In this document: piece after piece, positions 22,622 to 31,804 of the stretch
Numbering within the stretch: the stretch's first letter is position 1
Layout of the letters: every line of letters begins with the position of its first letter
Assembly: GCF_003265345.1 (NCBI RefSeq)
Contig: NZ_QFWW01000022.1
Coordinates: 100,878 to 164,877, forward strand
Source: Lentzea terrae
GTDB lineage: Bacteria; Actinomycetota; Actinomycetes; Mycobacteriales; Pseudonocardiaceae
Direction of reading: 5' to 3'
Length of the DNA stretch: 64,000 nt
Notes under the pieces: model-generated
The model's input: the letters and a program-made list of their open reading frames with translations, nothing else
The model's database searches: none
What the model was told of the DNA's origin: nothing
Made by a program: the position numbers and the translations under genes

Positions 22622-24163
22622 ATGGCGCACGACTACCTGATCATCGGCGCGGGACCGGCCGGTTTGCAGCTCGCCGCACTGCTGGACCGGGACGGTCGTG
22701 ACTACGCCGTCCTCGAACGCGGCAGCGGGGCCGGCACGTTCTTCACCCGCTTCCCTCGGCACCGCAAGCTCATCTCCATCAACAAGGTCCACACCGGGTA
22801 CACCGACCCGGAGCAGCGCATGCGGATGGACTGGAACTCGCTGCTGACCGACGACCCGGACCTGCTGTTCACCCGCTACAGCCCGAAGTACTTCCCGGAC
22901 GCCGACGACATCGTCCGGTACCTCCACGACTTCGCGGCCGGCCTCAAGGTGCACTACGACATCGATGTCACCAGGATCGAACGCGACGACAACGGGTTCG
23001 TCGTCACCGACCACAGTGGACAGACGTGGCACGCGCGAAACCTGGTGCTGGCCACCGGTGTCTCGCAGCTCCACGTGCCGGACATCCCCGGCATCGAGCA
23101 CGTCGAGCGCTACGACACCTTCACCACCGATCCCCAGGAGTTCACCGACCAGCGGGTGCTCGTGATCGGCAAGGGCAACTCGGGCTTCGAGACCGCCGAC
23201 GCACTGGTGGAGCACGCGGCCGTCATCCACGTCGCCGGACCGCACTCGGTGAAGCTGGCGTGGCAGACGCACTTCGTCGGGCATCTGCGCGCGGTCAACA
23301 ACAACTTCCTCGACACCTACCAGCTCAAGTCCGAGAACGCGGTCATCGACGGCACGATCGAACGCATCGAACAACTGGAGAACGGGTTCCGGATCCAGTT
23401 CCGCTACGCGCGCACGGTCGAGAAGCTGCGCGAACTGGAGTACGACCGGATCATCGCGTGCACCGGGTTCCGGTTCGACGCCTCGATCTTCGCCGACGGC
23501 TGCCGCCCCGCTCTGGTGATCAAGGACCGCTTCCCCGAGCTGACCTCGGCGTTCGAGTCGGTGAACGTGCCCGGCCTGTACTTCGCGGGCACGATCACGC
23601 AGTCCCGCGACTTCAAGAAGTCGACCAGCGGGTTCATCCACGGCTTCCGCTACGGCGCCCGCGCGCTGCACCGCGTCCTGACCGCCCGCAACCACGACGT
23701 CCCGTGGCCGCACACACCGCTGGAGCTCTCCCCCGAGGCCATCAGCGACGCGTTGATCGCACGCGTGAACACGTCTTCCTGTCTGTGGCAGCAGTTCGCG
23801 GTCATCGGTGACGTCGTGACGGTCGACGGCGGCGAGGCGCGCTACGAGGAGGAGGTGCCGGTCGCGTACGTCGCGGACGGCGGCCTCGGTCCCGGCGAGC
23901 ACCGGTTCGTCGCGACGCTGGAGTACGGCCCGGACCACGACACCGTGGATCCCTTCGACATCACCATTCCCCGAGTCGCCGAGAACGACGCGACCAACGC
24001 GGCGCAGGCGAGCTACCTGCATCCGGTGGTGCGCTACTACCGGCACGGCGTGCTCACCGCGACCCACCACCTGGCCGAGAACCTGGAGAACCACTGGGAC
24101 TTCCCGGACGTGCACCAGCAGCCGCTGGTCGTGTTCGTGAAGGAATGCCTTGCCGGCGCGTGA
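22622..24163 (+). CDS. FAD/NAD(P)-dependent monooxygenase 1 (FOXRED2-like)
   Basis: 513 aa. FAD Rossmann motif IIGAGPAGLQLAALL is at the N-terminus, then TFFTRFPRHRKLISINKVHTG, and a second nucleotide site VIGKGNSGFETADAL near residue 190. ATGFRFDASIF-type closing motif (ACTGFRFDASIF) and FAGTITQSRDFKKSTSGFIHG follow. The layout is that of flavin-containing/N-oxygenating class B monooxygenases, closest in my recognition to FOXRED2-type proteins. Substrate and position of oxidation are unknown. It is a clear paralogue of the gene at 25520, with equal length. First gene of the operon. Confidence 0.85.
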   Translation: MAHDYLIIGAGPAGLQLAALLDRDGRDYAVLERGSGAGTFFTRFPRHRKLISINKVHTGYTDPEQRMRMDWNSLLTDDPDLLFTRYSPKYFPDADDIVRYLHDFAAGLKVHYDIDVTRIERDDNGFVVTDHSGQTWHARNLVLATGVSQLHVPDIPGIEHVERYDTFTTDPQEFTDQRVLVIGKGNSGFETADALVEHAAVIHVAGPHSVKLAWQTHFVGHLRAVNNNFLDTYQLKSENAVIDGTIERIEQLENGFRIQFRYARTVEKLRELEYDRIIACTGFRFDASIFADGCRPALVIKDRFPELTSAFESVNVPGLYFAGTITQSRDFKKSTSGFIHGFRYGARALHRVLTARNHDVPWPHTPLELSPEAISDALIARVNTSSCLWQQFAVIGDVVTVDGGEARYEEEVPVAYVADGGLGPGEHRFVATLEYGPDHDTVDPFDITIPRVAENDATNAAQASYLHPVVRYYRHGVLTATHHLAENLENHWDFPDVHQQPLVVFVKECLAGA

Positions 24164-25508
24164 GCCGTTCCCGCGCGCGGTGCTCAACGTGCTCGGTGCC
24201 GCCGCGGACCGGCCGGTGTTCGAGCACGGCACCCGCGTGGTGACCGGCGGCGAACTGCTCGACCTGGTGGCGCGGATCGCGAACGGCTTGCGCGCCAAGG
24301 GTCTCGGTCCGGGTGACGGGGTGGCGTTGCTGCAGGGTGTGAACGTCGCGGCGTTCGCGACGATCCTCGCGGCCCACGCGGTGGGTGCCCGAGTGGTGGG
24401 CGTGCGGCCAGGACTCACGCAGCCGCAAGTCGAACACCTGCTGGGCCTCGCCATCAAGCTCGTGGTTCGTGACGACGACATTCCCCGAGGCCGTGCGTCA
24501 GAACTGCATTGTGATGGCAGGCCAGAAGACTTCGCCCGCCTCATCCACACCAGCGGCAGCACCGGCGCTCCCAAAGCGTGCGCCCAGACCTACGCCTCGA
24601 TGACCAACGCCTGGGCCGCGCGTCCCGAAGCCTGGCCACCCGCGATCCGGGAGCTGGCATCGAGGTTGCAGCGCTACCTCGTGTTCGGGTCGCTCTCCAG
24701 CCAGGTGATGTTCGAGTACGCCACCCTCACCCTCACCGCAGGCGGCACGATCGTCGTAGCCGACAACCCGGCCGACGCGATCACCCGCCACCGCGCGACG
24801 GCCCGCGTGATCACCGTGCCCGGCCTGGCCAAGCTCGTCGCGACCCAGCGCCACTCCCCCGCCGACCTCTCGACGTTGCGAGCGCTGCTGGTCTCCGGCT
24901 CACCGCTGACCACCGAACGCCACCGCGAGGCACTCGAAGTACTGGGACCGGTGCTGTTCCACGGCTACGGCCAGACCGAGACCGGCATGATCTCGATGGC
25001 CACGCCCCAAGACCCGCCCGGCACGGTCGGGAAACCGCCGACACAGGTGGAGATCCGCGACGGCGAGCTGTTCGTCCGCACGCCAGGACAGGCGAGCGAG
25101 TACTGGGCGAACCCGCAGGAGTCGGCCGAGGTGTTCGTGGACGGCTGGGTGCGCACCCGCGACCTCGGCCACCTCGACGCCGACGGGTTCCTGCACCTGA
25201 CCGGACGGGCCAGGGACGTCGTGATCGTCAACGCGAACCTGCATTACGTCGGCCCGATCGAGCACGTCATCGCCGAGCACCCGGACGTCGCAGAGGCCTA
25301 CGTGGTCGCGGTGCCGGACGACGAGACCGGCGAGGCCGTGCACGCGTTCGTGGTCCCCAAAGCAGATCGAGTGCCGCAACTCGAAGAACTGCAGAAGCTC
25401 GTGACCGAACGACTGGGCGCGGCCTGCGCCCCGAAGCAGGTCACCGCCATCGACGAACCCCCTGTCGCCCCCAGTGGCAAGCCCGACAAGCGTCTGTTGA
25501 CCGCGTAG
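24150..25508 (+). CDS. AMP-forming acyl-CoA synthetase/ligase (4-coumarate-CoA-ligase-like)
   Basis: 452 aa ANL-superfamily enzyme. Motifs are the P-loop A3 LIHTSGSTGAPKACAQT, A5 LFHGYGQTETGMIS, A7/A8 DGWVRTRDLGHLDADGFLHLTGRARDVV (read in parts) and the A10 lysine in APSGKPDKRLL. It is shorter than typical ~510-aa ligases but keeps both subdomains. Placed after an ammonia-lyase, an aryl acid such as a coumarate is the obvious candidate substrate (inference). It starts at TTG 24150 and overlaps the flavoprotein stop by 14 bp, indicating coupling. Confidence 0.87.
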   Translation: MPAREPFPRAVLNVLGAAADRPVFEHGTRVVTGGELLDLVARIANGLRAKGLGPGDGVALLQGVNVAAFATILAAHAVGARVVGVRPGLTQPQVEHLLGLAIKLVVRDDDIPRGRASELHCDGRPEDFARLIHTSGSTGAPKACAQTYASMTNAWAARPEAWPPAIRELASRLQRYLVFGSLSSQVMFEYATLTLTAGGTIVVADNPADAITRHRATARVITVPGLAKLVATQRHSPADLSTLRALLVSGSPLTTERHREALEVLGPVLFHGYGQTETGMISMATPQDPPGTVGKPPTQVEIRDGELFVRTPGQASEYWANPQESAEVFVDGWVRTRDLGHLDADGFLHLTGRARDVVIVNANLHYVGPIEHVIAEHPDVAEAYVVAVPDDETGEAVHAFVVPKADRVPQLEELQKLVTERLGAACAPKQVTAIDEPPVAPSGKPDKRLLTA

Positions 25509-25519
25509 AGGAGAGAGTC

Positions 25520-27061
25520 GTGTCCAGCGAGGTTTCGACCGAGTGTCTCGTGATCGGCGCCGGTCCGGCGGGGCTGCAGGCGTCCTACCTGCTCAAGCGG
25601 GCCGGGCGCGACCACCTGGTGCTGGAGTCCGGTGCGGCGGCGGGCACGTTCTTCACCCGCTTTCCCCGGCACCGCCAGCTGATCTCCATCAACAAGGTGT
25701 ACACGGGCTGGGACGACCCGGAGCTGAACCTGCGCGTCGACTGGAACTCGTTGCTGTCGGACGATCCCGAGCTGCTGTTCACCGGCTACACGCCGCGCTA
25801 CTTCCCGCAGGCCGACGACATGGTCCGGTATCTGGGCGACTTCGCGGTCAAGAACGACCTGCCGGTCCGGTACGGCACGCGGGTCGTGTCGGTCAGCAGG
25901 CCGGACGACTTCGTGGTGCGCGACCAGCACGGCGTCACGTACCGGGCGAAGCGGATCATCGCGGCGACCGGCGTCTCGAAGCCGAACGTGCCGGAGATCC
26001 AAGGCGTCGAGCACGCCGAGCTGTACTACGACGTTTCGGTTGATCCGCAGAACTTCGTGAACCAGAAGGTGCTGATCATCGGGCGCGGCAACTCGGCGTT
26101 CGAGACCGCCGACGCACTCGTCGAGACCGCGTCGGTCATCCACGTCGCCGGGCCCGGTTCGCTGAAGCTCGCGTGGCAGACGCACTTCGTCGGGCATCTG
26201 CGGGCGGTGAACAACAACTTCCTCGACACCTACCAGCTCAAGTCGCAGAACGCGGTGCTGGACGGGCACATCGCGGGCATCCGCCGTGACGGCGACGACT
26301 ACCTGGTCAAGGTGAAGTTCCAGCGGGTCAACGAGGTCGTCAAGGAGATCCGCTACGACCGGGTGATCCTCGCGACCGGGTTCCGGTTCGACGCCTCGAT
26401 CTTCGCGCCGGAGTGCCGGCCGCAGCTCACGATCAACGCGCGGTTCCCCGACCAGACGTCGGCGTGGGAGTCGGTGAACGTGCCGGACCTGTTCTTCGCG
26501 GGCACGATCACGCAGGCGCGGGACTTCAAGAAGTCGACCAGCGGGTTCATCCACGGCTTCCGCTACGGGGTTCGCGCGCTGCACCGCATCCACGAGCACC
26601 GCTACCACGGCGTGGACTGGCCGAGCCGCGCCGTGGCACCCGAAGCGGTCACCGACGCGATCATCGAGCGGGTCAACCGGACTTCCGCGCTGTGGCAGCT
26701 CTTCGCCTTCATGGCCGACGCGGTGCTGTTCGGCCCGGACGGCGTGCGCTACGTCGAGGAGGTGCCGGTCGCGTACCTGCACGAAGCGGTGGCACGCGGC
26801 GACTTCGGGGACGTCGAGGAGTACCTGACGGTGACGCTGGAGTACGGCGCGGACCACGACAAGGTCAACCCGTTCGACATCACCGCCGGTCGCACGTCGC
26901 AGGAGGACACCAGTGGGCTCGACGGCCGCTACCTGCACCCGGTGGTCCGCCGGTTTCGCGGCGGTGAGCTGGTCGACGAGCACCACCTCACCGAGAACCT
27001 CGAGAACGAGTGGGACAGCGAGAGGGTGCACAAGGCGCCCTTGCGGGAGTACCTCCGGTGA
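25520..27061 (+). CDS. FAD/NAD(P)-dependent monooxygenase 2 (FOXRED2-like)
   Basis: 513 aa, same architecture as the protein at 22622: VIGAGPAGLQASYLL, TFFTRFPRHRQLISINKVYTG, IIGRGNSAFETADALVE, HFVGHLRAVNNNFLDTYQ, ATGFRFDASIF and TITQARDFKKSTSGFIHG. Long stretches are identical, so the two arose by duplication and probably act at successive oxidation steps or as a heteromer. GTG 25520 has GAGGAGAGAG at ideal spacing. Its stop overlaps the FMN oxidase start (GTGA). Confidence 0.85.
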   Translation: MSSEVSTECLVIGAGPAGLQASYLLKRAGRDHLVLESGAAAGTFFTRFPRHRQLISINKVYTGWDDPELNLRVDWNSLLSDDPELLFTGYTPRYFPQADDMVRYLGDFAVKNDLPVRYGTRVVSVSRPDDFVVRDQHGVTYRAKRIIAATGVSKPNVPEIQGVEHAELYYDVSVDPQNFVNQKVLIIGRGNSAFETADALVETASVIHVAGPGSLKLAWQTHFVGHLRAVNNNFLDTYQLKSQNAVLDGHIAGIRRDGDDYLVKVKFQRVNEVVKEIRYDRVILATGFRFDASIFAPECRPQLTINARFPDQTSAWESVNVPDLFFAGTITQARDFKKSTSGFIHGFRYGVRALHRIHEHRYHGVDWPSRAVAPEAVTDAIIERVNRTSALWQLFAFMADAVLFGPDGVRYVEEVPVAYLHEAVARGDFGDVEEYLTVTLEYGADHDKVNPFDITAGRTSQEDTSGLDGRYLHPVVRRFRGGELVDEHHLTENLENEWDSERVHKAPLREYLR

Positions 27062-28053
27062 ACCCCGTGCTCGCGGAGCTGCACGAGAAGGCACGCGCGG
27101 CGCTCGACCCCGTCCACTACGACTTCTACGCGGGCGGGGTCGGGGACGAGGTCGTGCTCGCGGCGAACGAGGCCGCGTTCCGGCGGCTCGCGTTGCTGCC
27201 GAGAGTGTTGCGGGGCAAGCAGGTCCGCGCGGACTTTCCCGTGCTGATCTCGCCGACCGCGTTCCACAAGCTCGCTCACCCCGACGGTGAGCTGGCGACG
27301 GCGCGGGCGCTGGCGGGCACCGTGCTGGTGTCCAGCATGGCGTCGACGGTGCCGATCGCCGACATCGTCGAAGCCGCCACCGGCCCGGTGTGGTTCCAGC
27401 TGTACATGCAGCCGGACTTCGAGGTCACGGAAGCGTTGGTGCGCCGGGCCGAGCAGGCCGGTTGCGCCGCACTGGTGATCACGGTCGACTCCCCTGTCTT
27501 CGGCCGGCACCGGCGCGACGTCGAGCACGGTTTCCACGACCTGCCCGCCGGACTGGCCGCGGAGAACATGCGGAACCTGCCCGGCTTTCCCGGACTCAGG
27601 AAGATCGAGATGTCGGCGTTCACCTGGGAGAACATCGAACACCTGCGTGAGCTGACATCGCTTCCGGTGTGGCTCAAGGGGATTCTGCACCCGGCCGACG
27701 CGCGGCTCGCGGTCGGGCACGGCGTGGCGGGGATCTTCGTGTCCAACCACGGCGGCCGTCAGCTCGACCTCGTGCCCGCCGCCGTGGACGCGTTGCCCGC
27801 CGTGGTCGACGCGGTCGCCGGGCGGCTCCCGGTGGTGCTGGACGGCGGTGTCCGAAGTGGCGGCGACATCGCACTGGCGGTCGCGCAGGGAGCATCGGCC
27901 GTCGGCATCGGCAGGCCGGTGCTGTGGGGGCTCGCCGCGGACGGTGAGGCCGGGGTGCGCCGGGTGCTGGACGTGCTGCGGGACGAGTTCGAGCACGTGC
28001 TGGCGATGTGCGGTGGGGAGCTCAGCCGCGACATGGTGGTGGCCAGGTGCTGA
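27058..28053 (+). CDS. FMN-dependent alpha-hydroxy-acid oxidase/dehydrogenase
   Basis: 331 aa. Lactate/mandelate/hydroxymandelate oxidase family: YDFYAGGVGDEV near the N-terminus, LVSSMASTVPIADI, catalytic Tyr in VWFQLYMQPD, Lys in LPVWLKGIL, catalytic His in FVSNHGGRQLD and the phosphate loop LDGGVRSGGDIALAVAQGAS. It oxidises alpha-hydroxy acids to alpha-keto acids. In glycopeptide pathways a homologue converts hydroxymandelate to a benzoylformate; an aromatic substrate is plausible here but unproven. Overlaps both neighbours. Confidence 0.92.
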   Translation: MNPVLAELHEKARAALDPVHYDFYAGGVGDEVVLAANEAAFRRLALLPRVLRGKQVRADFPVLISPTAFHKLAHPDGELATARALAGTVLVSSMASTVPIADIVEAATGPVWFQLYMQPDFEVTEALVRRAEQAGCAALVITVDSPVFGRHRRDVEHGFHDLPAGLAAENMRNLPGFPGLRKIEMSAFTWENIEHLRELTSLPVWLKGILHPADARLAVGHGVAGIFVSNHGGRQLDLVPAAVDALPAVVDAVAGRLPVVLDGGVRSGGDIALAVAQGASAVGIGRPVLWGLAADGEAGVRRVLDVLRDEFEHVLAMCGGELSRDMVVARC

Positions 28054-29324
28054 GCCGGCTGGTGATCGCCTTGCGCGTCAAGGTGTTCGAGAAGGTCAAC
28101 GGCGACAACGCGATCACGTTCCCCAACGCCGTGGTCGGCCCCGACCGGTTCCAGGAGCTCTACGGCCACCCCGCCGCGAACGGCCGCAGCAAGGGCGCCG
28201 GGCTGTCGGACCTGTTCTGGTACTGGCTCTCCCCCGGCCCCGAGGTGCACCAGGAACACCTGGAGGCCGGGCCGCGCTACGACGACGTGGCTCAGGTGAC
28301 GCGCACCTTCCTCGCCGGGCCTGCTGACGCGCTGTCCGCCGCCGCGGCCCGCTGCACCGCGAAAGTGCTGGACGAGGTGATCACCAAGCCGGTCACGCAC
28401 GTCCGGCTGCGCGACCTGATGATGCCCGTGTGGGCCGAGTACTGCTACGAGCTGGTGTTCGGCGAACCGTGCCCACGTGCGGCCCGTGACCTGATCGTCG
28501 GGCACGCCGACGACGTCGTGACCTCGTTGAAGTGCACGGGGTTTCGCCATCCCGCCCGGCGCGCCCGCCTCACCCGCTACCTGGAGACCCGGCTCGCCGA
28601 CGTCCGGCATCCGTTGCCGGAGACGTTGACCAGGACCGAACAGGTGCACTACCTGCAGGGCACCTACTTCAACACCGCCGTGGTGCAGATGTCCGAGGCG
28701 ATGGCGCACCTGCTGCTCGCGTTGGCCCAGCATCCCCAAGTGGCGCAACGGATCGACGACGACAGGTACTTCGCGCACGTGCTGGACGAGACGTTCCGGC
28801 TCTACCCGTTGTTCGGCATCGCCCACCGCATCACCACCGCGGACATCGAACTGGACGAGCACACACGCTTCCCGGCCGGTTCGGTGCTGTGCTTCGACTA
28901 CCCGGCCTACCACGCGACCGGGTACGCGAACCCGCACGAGTTCGACCCCGGCCGCTGGGAGCACACCAACGCACGCAACGAGCACCACATCCCGTTCGGC
29001 GTCGCCGCCAACCGCCCCTGCCCGGCGTGGCGCCTCTCCCCCATCGCACTGCGGGCGGCAACGAGAGAAGTGCTGCGCCGCGTCACGCTGCACTCCACCG
29101 TCGCCCACACCCGGTCGCTGCCCAGCCGCGGCCCGTGCCTGCTCGTCCGCGACGGTTCCACACCACGTCTGCGGTTGTGGCTGATGCGCGTACTGGATCG
29201 CTGGGAGGACGTGTGGCGCAGCGTCGTCCAGCTCGTGCTCGGCACCGCGATGGTGCTGCACGCCCACCGGCTGCGGCTCGCGGGCCGCTACTTCGAGACG
29301 CACCAACCTCAGGAGATCCCGTGA
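28047..29324 (+). CDS. Atypical cytochrome P450
   Basis: 425 aa. The ExxR motif (DETFRLYP) and heme-thiolate loop HIPFGVAANRPCPAW (Cys about residue 330) mark a P450. The loop departs from FGxGxxxCxG, and the I-helix shows YFNTAVVQMSEAMAH without the usual AGxxT oxygen-activation pair, so the chemistry may be unusual. After the heme domain comes a ~60-aa amphipathic/hydrophobic tail (LRLWLMRVLDRWEDVW ...) that could touch the membrane. Starts at GTG 28047, overlapping the FMN-oxidase stop; its own stop overlaps the antiporter start. No ferredoxin is nearby. Confidence 0.83.
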   Translation: MLSRLVIALRVKVFEKVNGDNAITFPNAVVGPDRFQELYGHPAANGRSKGAGLSDLFWYWLSPGPEVHQEHLEAGPRYDDVAQVTRTFLAGPADALSAAAARCTAKVLDEVITKPVTHVRLRDLMMPVWAEYCYELVFGEPCPRAARDLIVGHADDVVTSLKCTGFRHPARRARLTRYLETRLADVRHPLPETLTRTEQVHYLQGTYFNTAVVQMSEAMAHLLLALAQHPQVAQRIDDDRYFAHVLDETFRLYPLFGIAHRITTADIELDEHTRFPAGSVLCFDYPAYHATGYANPHEFDPGRWEHTNARNEHHIPFGVAANRPCPAWRLSPIALRAATREVLRRVTLHSTVAHTRSLPSRGPCLLVRDGSTPRLRLWLMRVLDRWEDVWRSVVQLVLGTAMVLHAHRLRLAGRYFETHQPQEIP

Positions 29325-30613
29325 ACCAGATCCACTTCGCGCTGCAGGTCTTCGCCGCACTCGCGGTGGTGCTCGTCGCGACCACCGTCTGCGGGCGGCT
29401 CGCCATGCTGATCCGCCAGCCCAGAGTGGTCGGCGAGATGGTCGCCGGCGTCCTGCTCGGACCGGCGCTGCTCGGCGCCGTCGCACCCGGCGTCCAGGCC
29501 CAGCTCTTCCCCGCCGACGTCAAGAGCACCCTGTACGTGCTGAGCACGATCGGCCTGACGTTCTACATGTTCCTCGTCGGGTCCTCTTTGGACCACGGCC
29601 TGACCTCCGGCGCCAACGCGCGCAAGGCTTCCGTGCTCGCCGTGTCCGGCATCGTGCCGACGTTCCTGCTCGGTGCCGGCACCGCCGTGATCTTCTTCGA
29701 CACACTCAGCCCGGCGGGCTCCAGCCTGTGGGTGTTCATGCTGTTCGTCGGCGGCGCCCTGTCGATCACCGCGTTCCCCATGCTCGCCCGGATCCTGCAG
29801 GAACGCGGCATCGCCAACACCCCGATCGGCGGCCTGACCCTGGTGGCCGCGGCGATCGACGACGCGGTGGCGTGGGGCTTCCTCGCCCTGATCATCGCGG
29901 TCGGCACGTCCGGCAGCCCGGCAGGCGCACTGCGCACGATCATCGGCGCGGCGATCTTCGCGGGCCTGATGCTCACCGTCGGCCGCAAGTGGCTCGCCAA
30001 GCTCGGCGAACGCGCCGAACGCGACGGCAAGCTCAGCCGGGACATGATGGCGAGCATCTTGCTCGTCGTGCTGCTCGCCGGCTGGTACACCGACTACATC
30101 GGCGTGTTCTCGGTCTTCGGCGGCTTCATCACCGGCCTCGCGATGCCCAAGTCGCCGGTCGTGCGGCACGAGCTCGACACCAAGCTCACCGACCTCAATT
30201 CGATCCTGCTGCTACCGGTGTTCTTCGCCTTCAGCGGCCTCAACACCCAGGTCTCCGGCTTCGGCGCGGGCGGAGGGCTGTGGCTCCCGCTCGCCGTGAT
30301 CATGCTGGCCGCGTTCGCGGGCAAGTACCTCGGCTGCGGCCTGGTCGTGCGCGCCCAAGGCTACTCCTGGCGCTACGCCTCGGCCGTCGGCGGCCTGATG
30401 AACGCGCGCGGCCTGATGATCCTGATCTTCATCAACATCGGCCTCGCGTACGAGCTGGTCACCCCGGAGATGTTCGCGATCCTCGTCGCCGTCGCGATCG
30501 TCACGACCGCCGCGGCCATGCCGATCTACCGGGCGTCACTACCTGACCACCTCGAAGTGCAGGCGGACGTGAAACCGCGTCAGATGAGCCCTTCCAGCCG
30601 CTCGACGACCTGA
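29321..30613 (+). CDS. CPA2-type cation:proton antiporter (KefB-like)
   Basis: 430 aa with about 12 membrane helices. CPA2 signatures are visible: LIRQPRVVGEMVAGVLLGPALLG (TM2/3), FLVGSSLD, the ion-binding helix AAAIDDAVAWGFLALI with adjacent Asp-Asp, and FFAFSGLNTQ. There is no TrkA-N or USP tail, so it is a membrane-only antiporter. In biosynthetic clusters such proteins often serve as exporters or resistance factors. It is translationally coupled to the P450 (GTGA) and converges on the glycosyltransferase with a 34-bp overlap. Confidence 0.9.
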   Translation: MNQIHFALQVFAALAVVLVATTVCGRLAMLIRQPRVVGEMVAGVLLGPALLGAVAPGVQAQLFPADVKSTLYVLSTIGLTFYMFLVGSSLDHGLTSGANARKASVLAVSGIVPTFLLGAGTAVIFFDTLSPAGSSLWVFMLFVGGALSITAFPMLARILQERGIANTPIGGLTLVAAAIDDAVAWGFLALIIAVGTSGSPAGALRTIIGAAIFAGLMLTVGRKWLAKLGERAERDGKLSRDMMASILLVVLLAGWYTDYIGVFSVFGGFITGLAMPKSPVVRHELDTKLTDLNSILLLPVFFAFSGLNTQVSGFGAGGGLWLPLAVIMLAAFAGKYLGCGLVVRAQGYSWRYASAVGGLMNARGLMILIFINIGLAYELVTPEMFAILVAVAIVTTAAAMPIYRASLPDHLEVQADVKPRQMSPSSRSTT

Positions 30614-31686
30614 ACCGGGGCGGGCATCCCGGCGATCTCCTCGGCGATCCTGCCCGCCACCTCCCGCGCGGCCGGATCGTCCAGCAGCCGGCCCGCCGCC
30701 TCGGCGACGGCGTCCGCGGTGATCTCCGGCCCGACCAGCTTCTCGCCCGCGCCCTTCTCGGCCAGCACGTCGGCGTTGACGAACTGGTCGGCGCCCTGTG
30801 GCAGCACCAGCTGCGGCAGCCCAGCCGCCAGCGCCCCGAGCACCGTGCCCGATCCGCCGTGGTGCACCACGAGGGCTGCGCGTTCCAGGACCTTCGCCTG
30901 CGGCACGAACCCCGCCACGTGCACGTTGCCCGGCACCTCGCCGAGCAGCGCGGGGTCGCCGGGCCCGACCGCCACCAGCACGTCGACCGGCAGCCGCGCG
31001 AGCCCGTCGACCGCCGCCCGCAGCACCTCCGTCGCACCGAACGACACCGTGCCGAGCGTCAGGTGGACCAGCGGCTTCCCGTCGCTGAACGAGGGCATGG
31101 GCACGTCCAGGTCGAACGGCACCGGCCGCTGCCGGAGCACCCCTGGCAGCTTCGCGACCTCCGGGTCGCGCACGGCGTCCGGCCAGATGTCGATGACGGT
31201 GTCGCCCAGCATCAGGTCGGCGGGCGGCGCACCGTCCCACAGCCACGCCATCGCCGGAGCGGCCACCTCCAGGATCGCGGCCGGCATCGACCGGCCGATC
31301 ACGTGCGACACGAACGGGATCCCGGCCTCCCGCGCGGCCTTGGCTGCGCCGACGTCGCTCTGCTCGTAGACGACCAGGTCCGGCCGGAGCCGCGGCAGCA
31401 GCGGTTGGAGGTCCGCGAGCGTCGCCCTCGGCAGCAGGTCGCCGAACATGGTGATCAGGAGGGTGACGATCTCGGCGTCCGGGTGCCGTTTGCGCGCCTC
31501 GGTCTCGGCTTCGCCGACCGAGATGCCCGCCGCGTGCGCTGCGAATCCCAGCTCGCGCACCTTGTCCAGGAAGCTCGGACCGGTCGCGAACACGACTTCG
31601 TGGCCGGCGTCCTGCGCTGCCCTGGCGAGCGGGACCAACGGGAACAGGTGGCCGTAGGCGGGGCGGCACGAGAAGAGGATGCGCAC
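30580..31686 (-). CDS. GT1-family glycosyltransferase (macrolide/UGT type)
   Basis: 368 aa GT-B fold. The N-terminal VRILFSCRPAYGHLFPLVPLA holds the family His, and the C-terminal donor-binding segment is VVHHGGSGTVLGALAAGLPQ followed by LPQGADQFVNADVLAE. It would transfer an activated sugar to a small acceptor. GTG 31686 was selected because it begins the first strand. Convergent with the flavoprotein operon and divergent from the PaaK-like gene across copy B of the repeated element, so it may tailor or detoxify the cluster product. Confidence 0.9.
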   Translation of the reverse strand: MRILFSCRPAYGHLFPLVPLARAAQDAGHEVVFATGPSFLDKVRELGFAAHAAGISVGEAETEARKRHPDAEIVTLLITMFGDLLPRATLADLQPLLPRLRPDLVVYEQSDVGAAKAAREAGIPFVSHVIGRSMPAAILEVAAPAMAWLWDGAPPADLMLGDTVIDIWPDAVRDPEVAKLPGVLRQRPVPFDLDVPMPSFSDGKPLVHLTLGTVSFGATEVLRAAVDGLARLPVDVLVAVGPGDPALLGEVPGNVHVAGFVPQAKVLERAALVVHHGGSGTVLGALAAGLPQLVLPQGADQFVNADVLAEKGAGEKLVGPEITADAVAEAAGRLLDDPAAREVAGRIAEEIAGMPAPVQVVERLEGLI

Positions 31687-31749
31687 TTCCGCGAGCCTAA
31701 CGAGCTGTTCCTTGCCGCATCGTGGTTTCGACGCGGAACGAGTGAGTTT

Positions 31750-31775
31750 AGTCAACACTGAAGTTATAGAGATAA
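31750..31775 (+). repeat. Copy B of the AGTCAACACTGAAG element
   Basis: AGTCAACACTGAAG followed by TTATAGAGATAA, in the 118-bp divergent intergenic region between glycosyltransferase (minus) and ligase (plus), about 30 bp before the latter. It shares 23 of 26 bases with copy A at 4027. Probably an operator or promoter element. Confidence 0.55.
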
Positions 31776-31804
31776 TCGTTCGGCGGACTCGCTAGGCTCG
31801 GCTG

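Noticed and set aside
4027..31775. Copies A and B of the AGTCAACACTGAAG element as attachment-site repeats of a mobile island
   Set aside because: The interval includes core genes such as rbpA and tdk, no integrase or transposase is present, and a third partial copy lies inside. A regulatory element is simpler.
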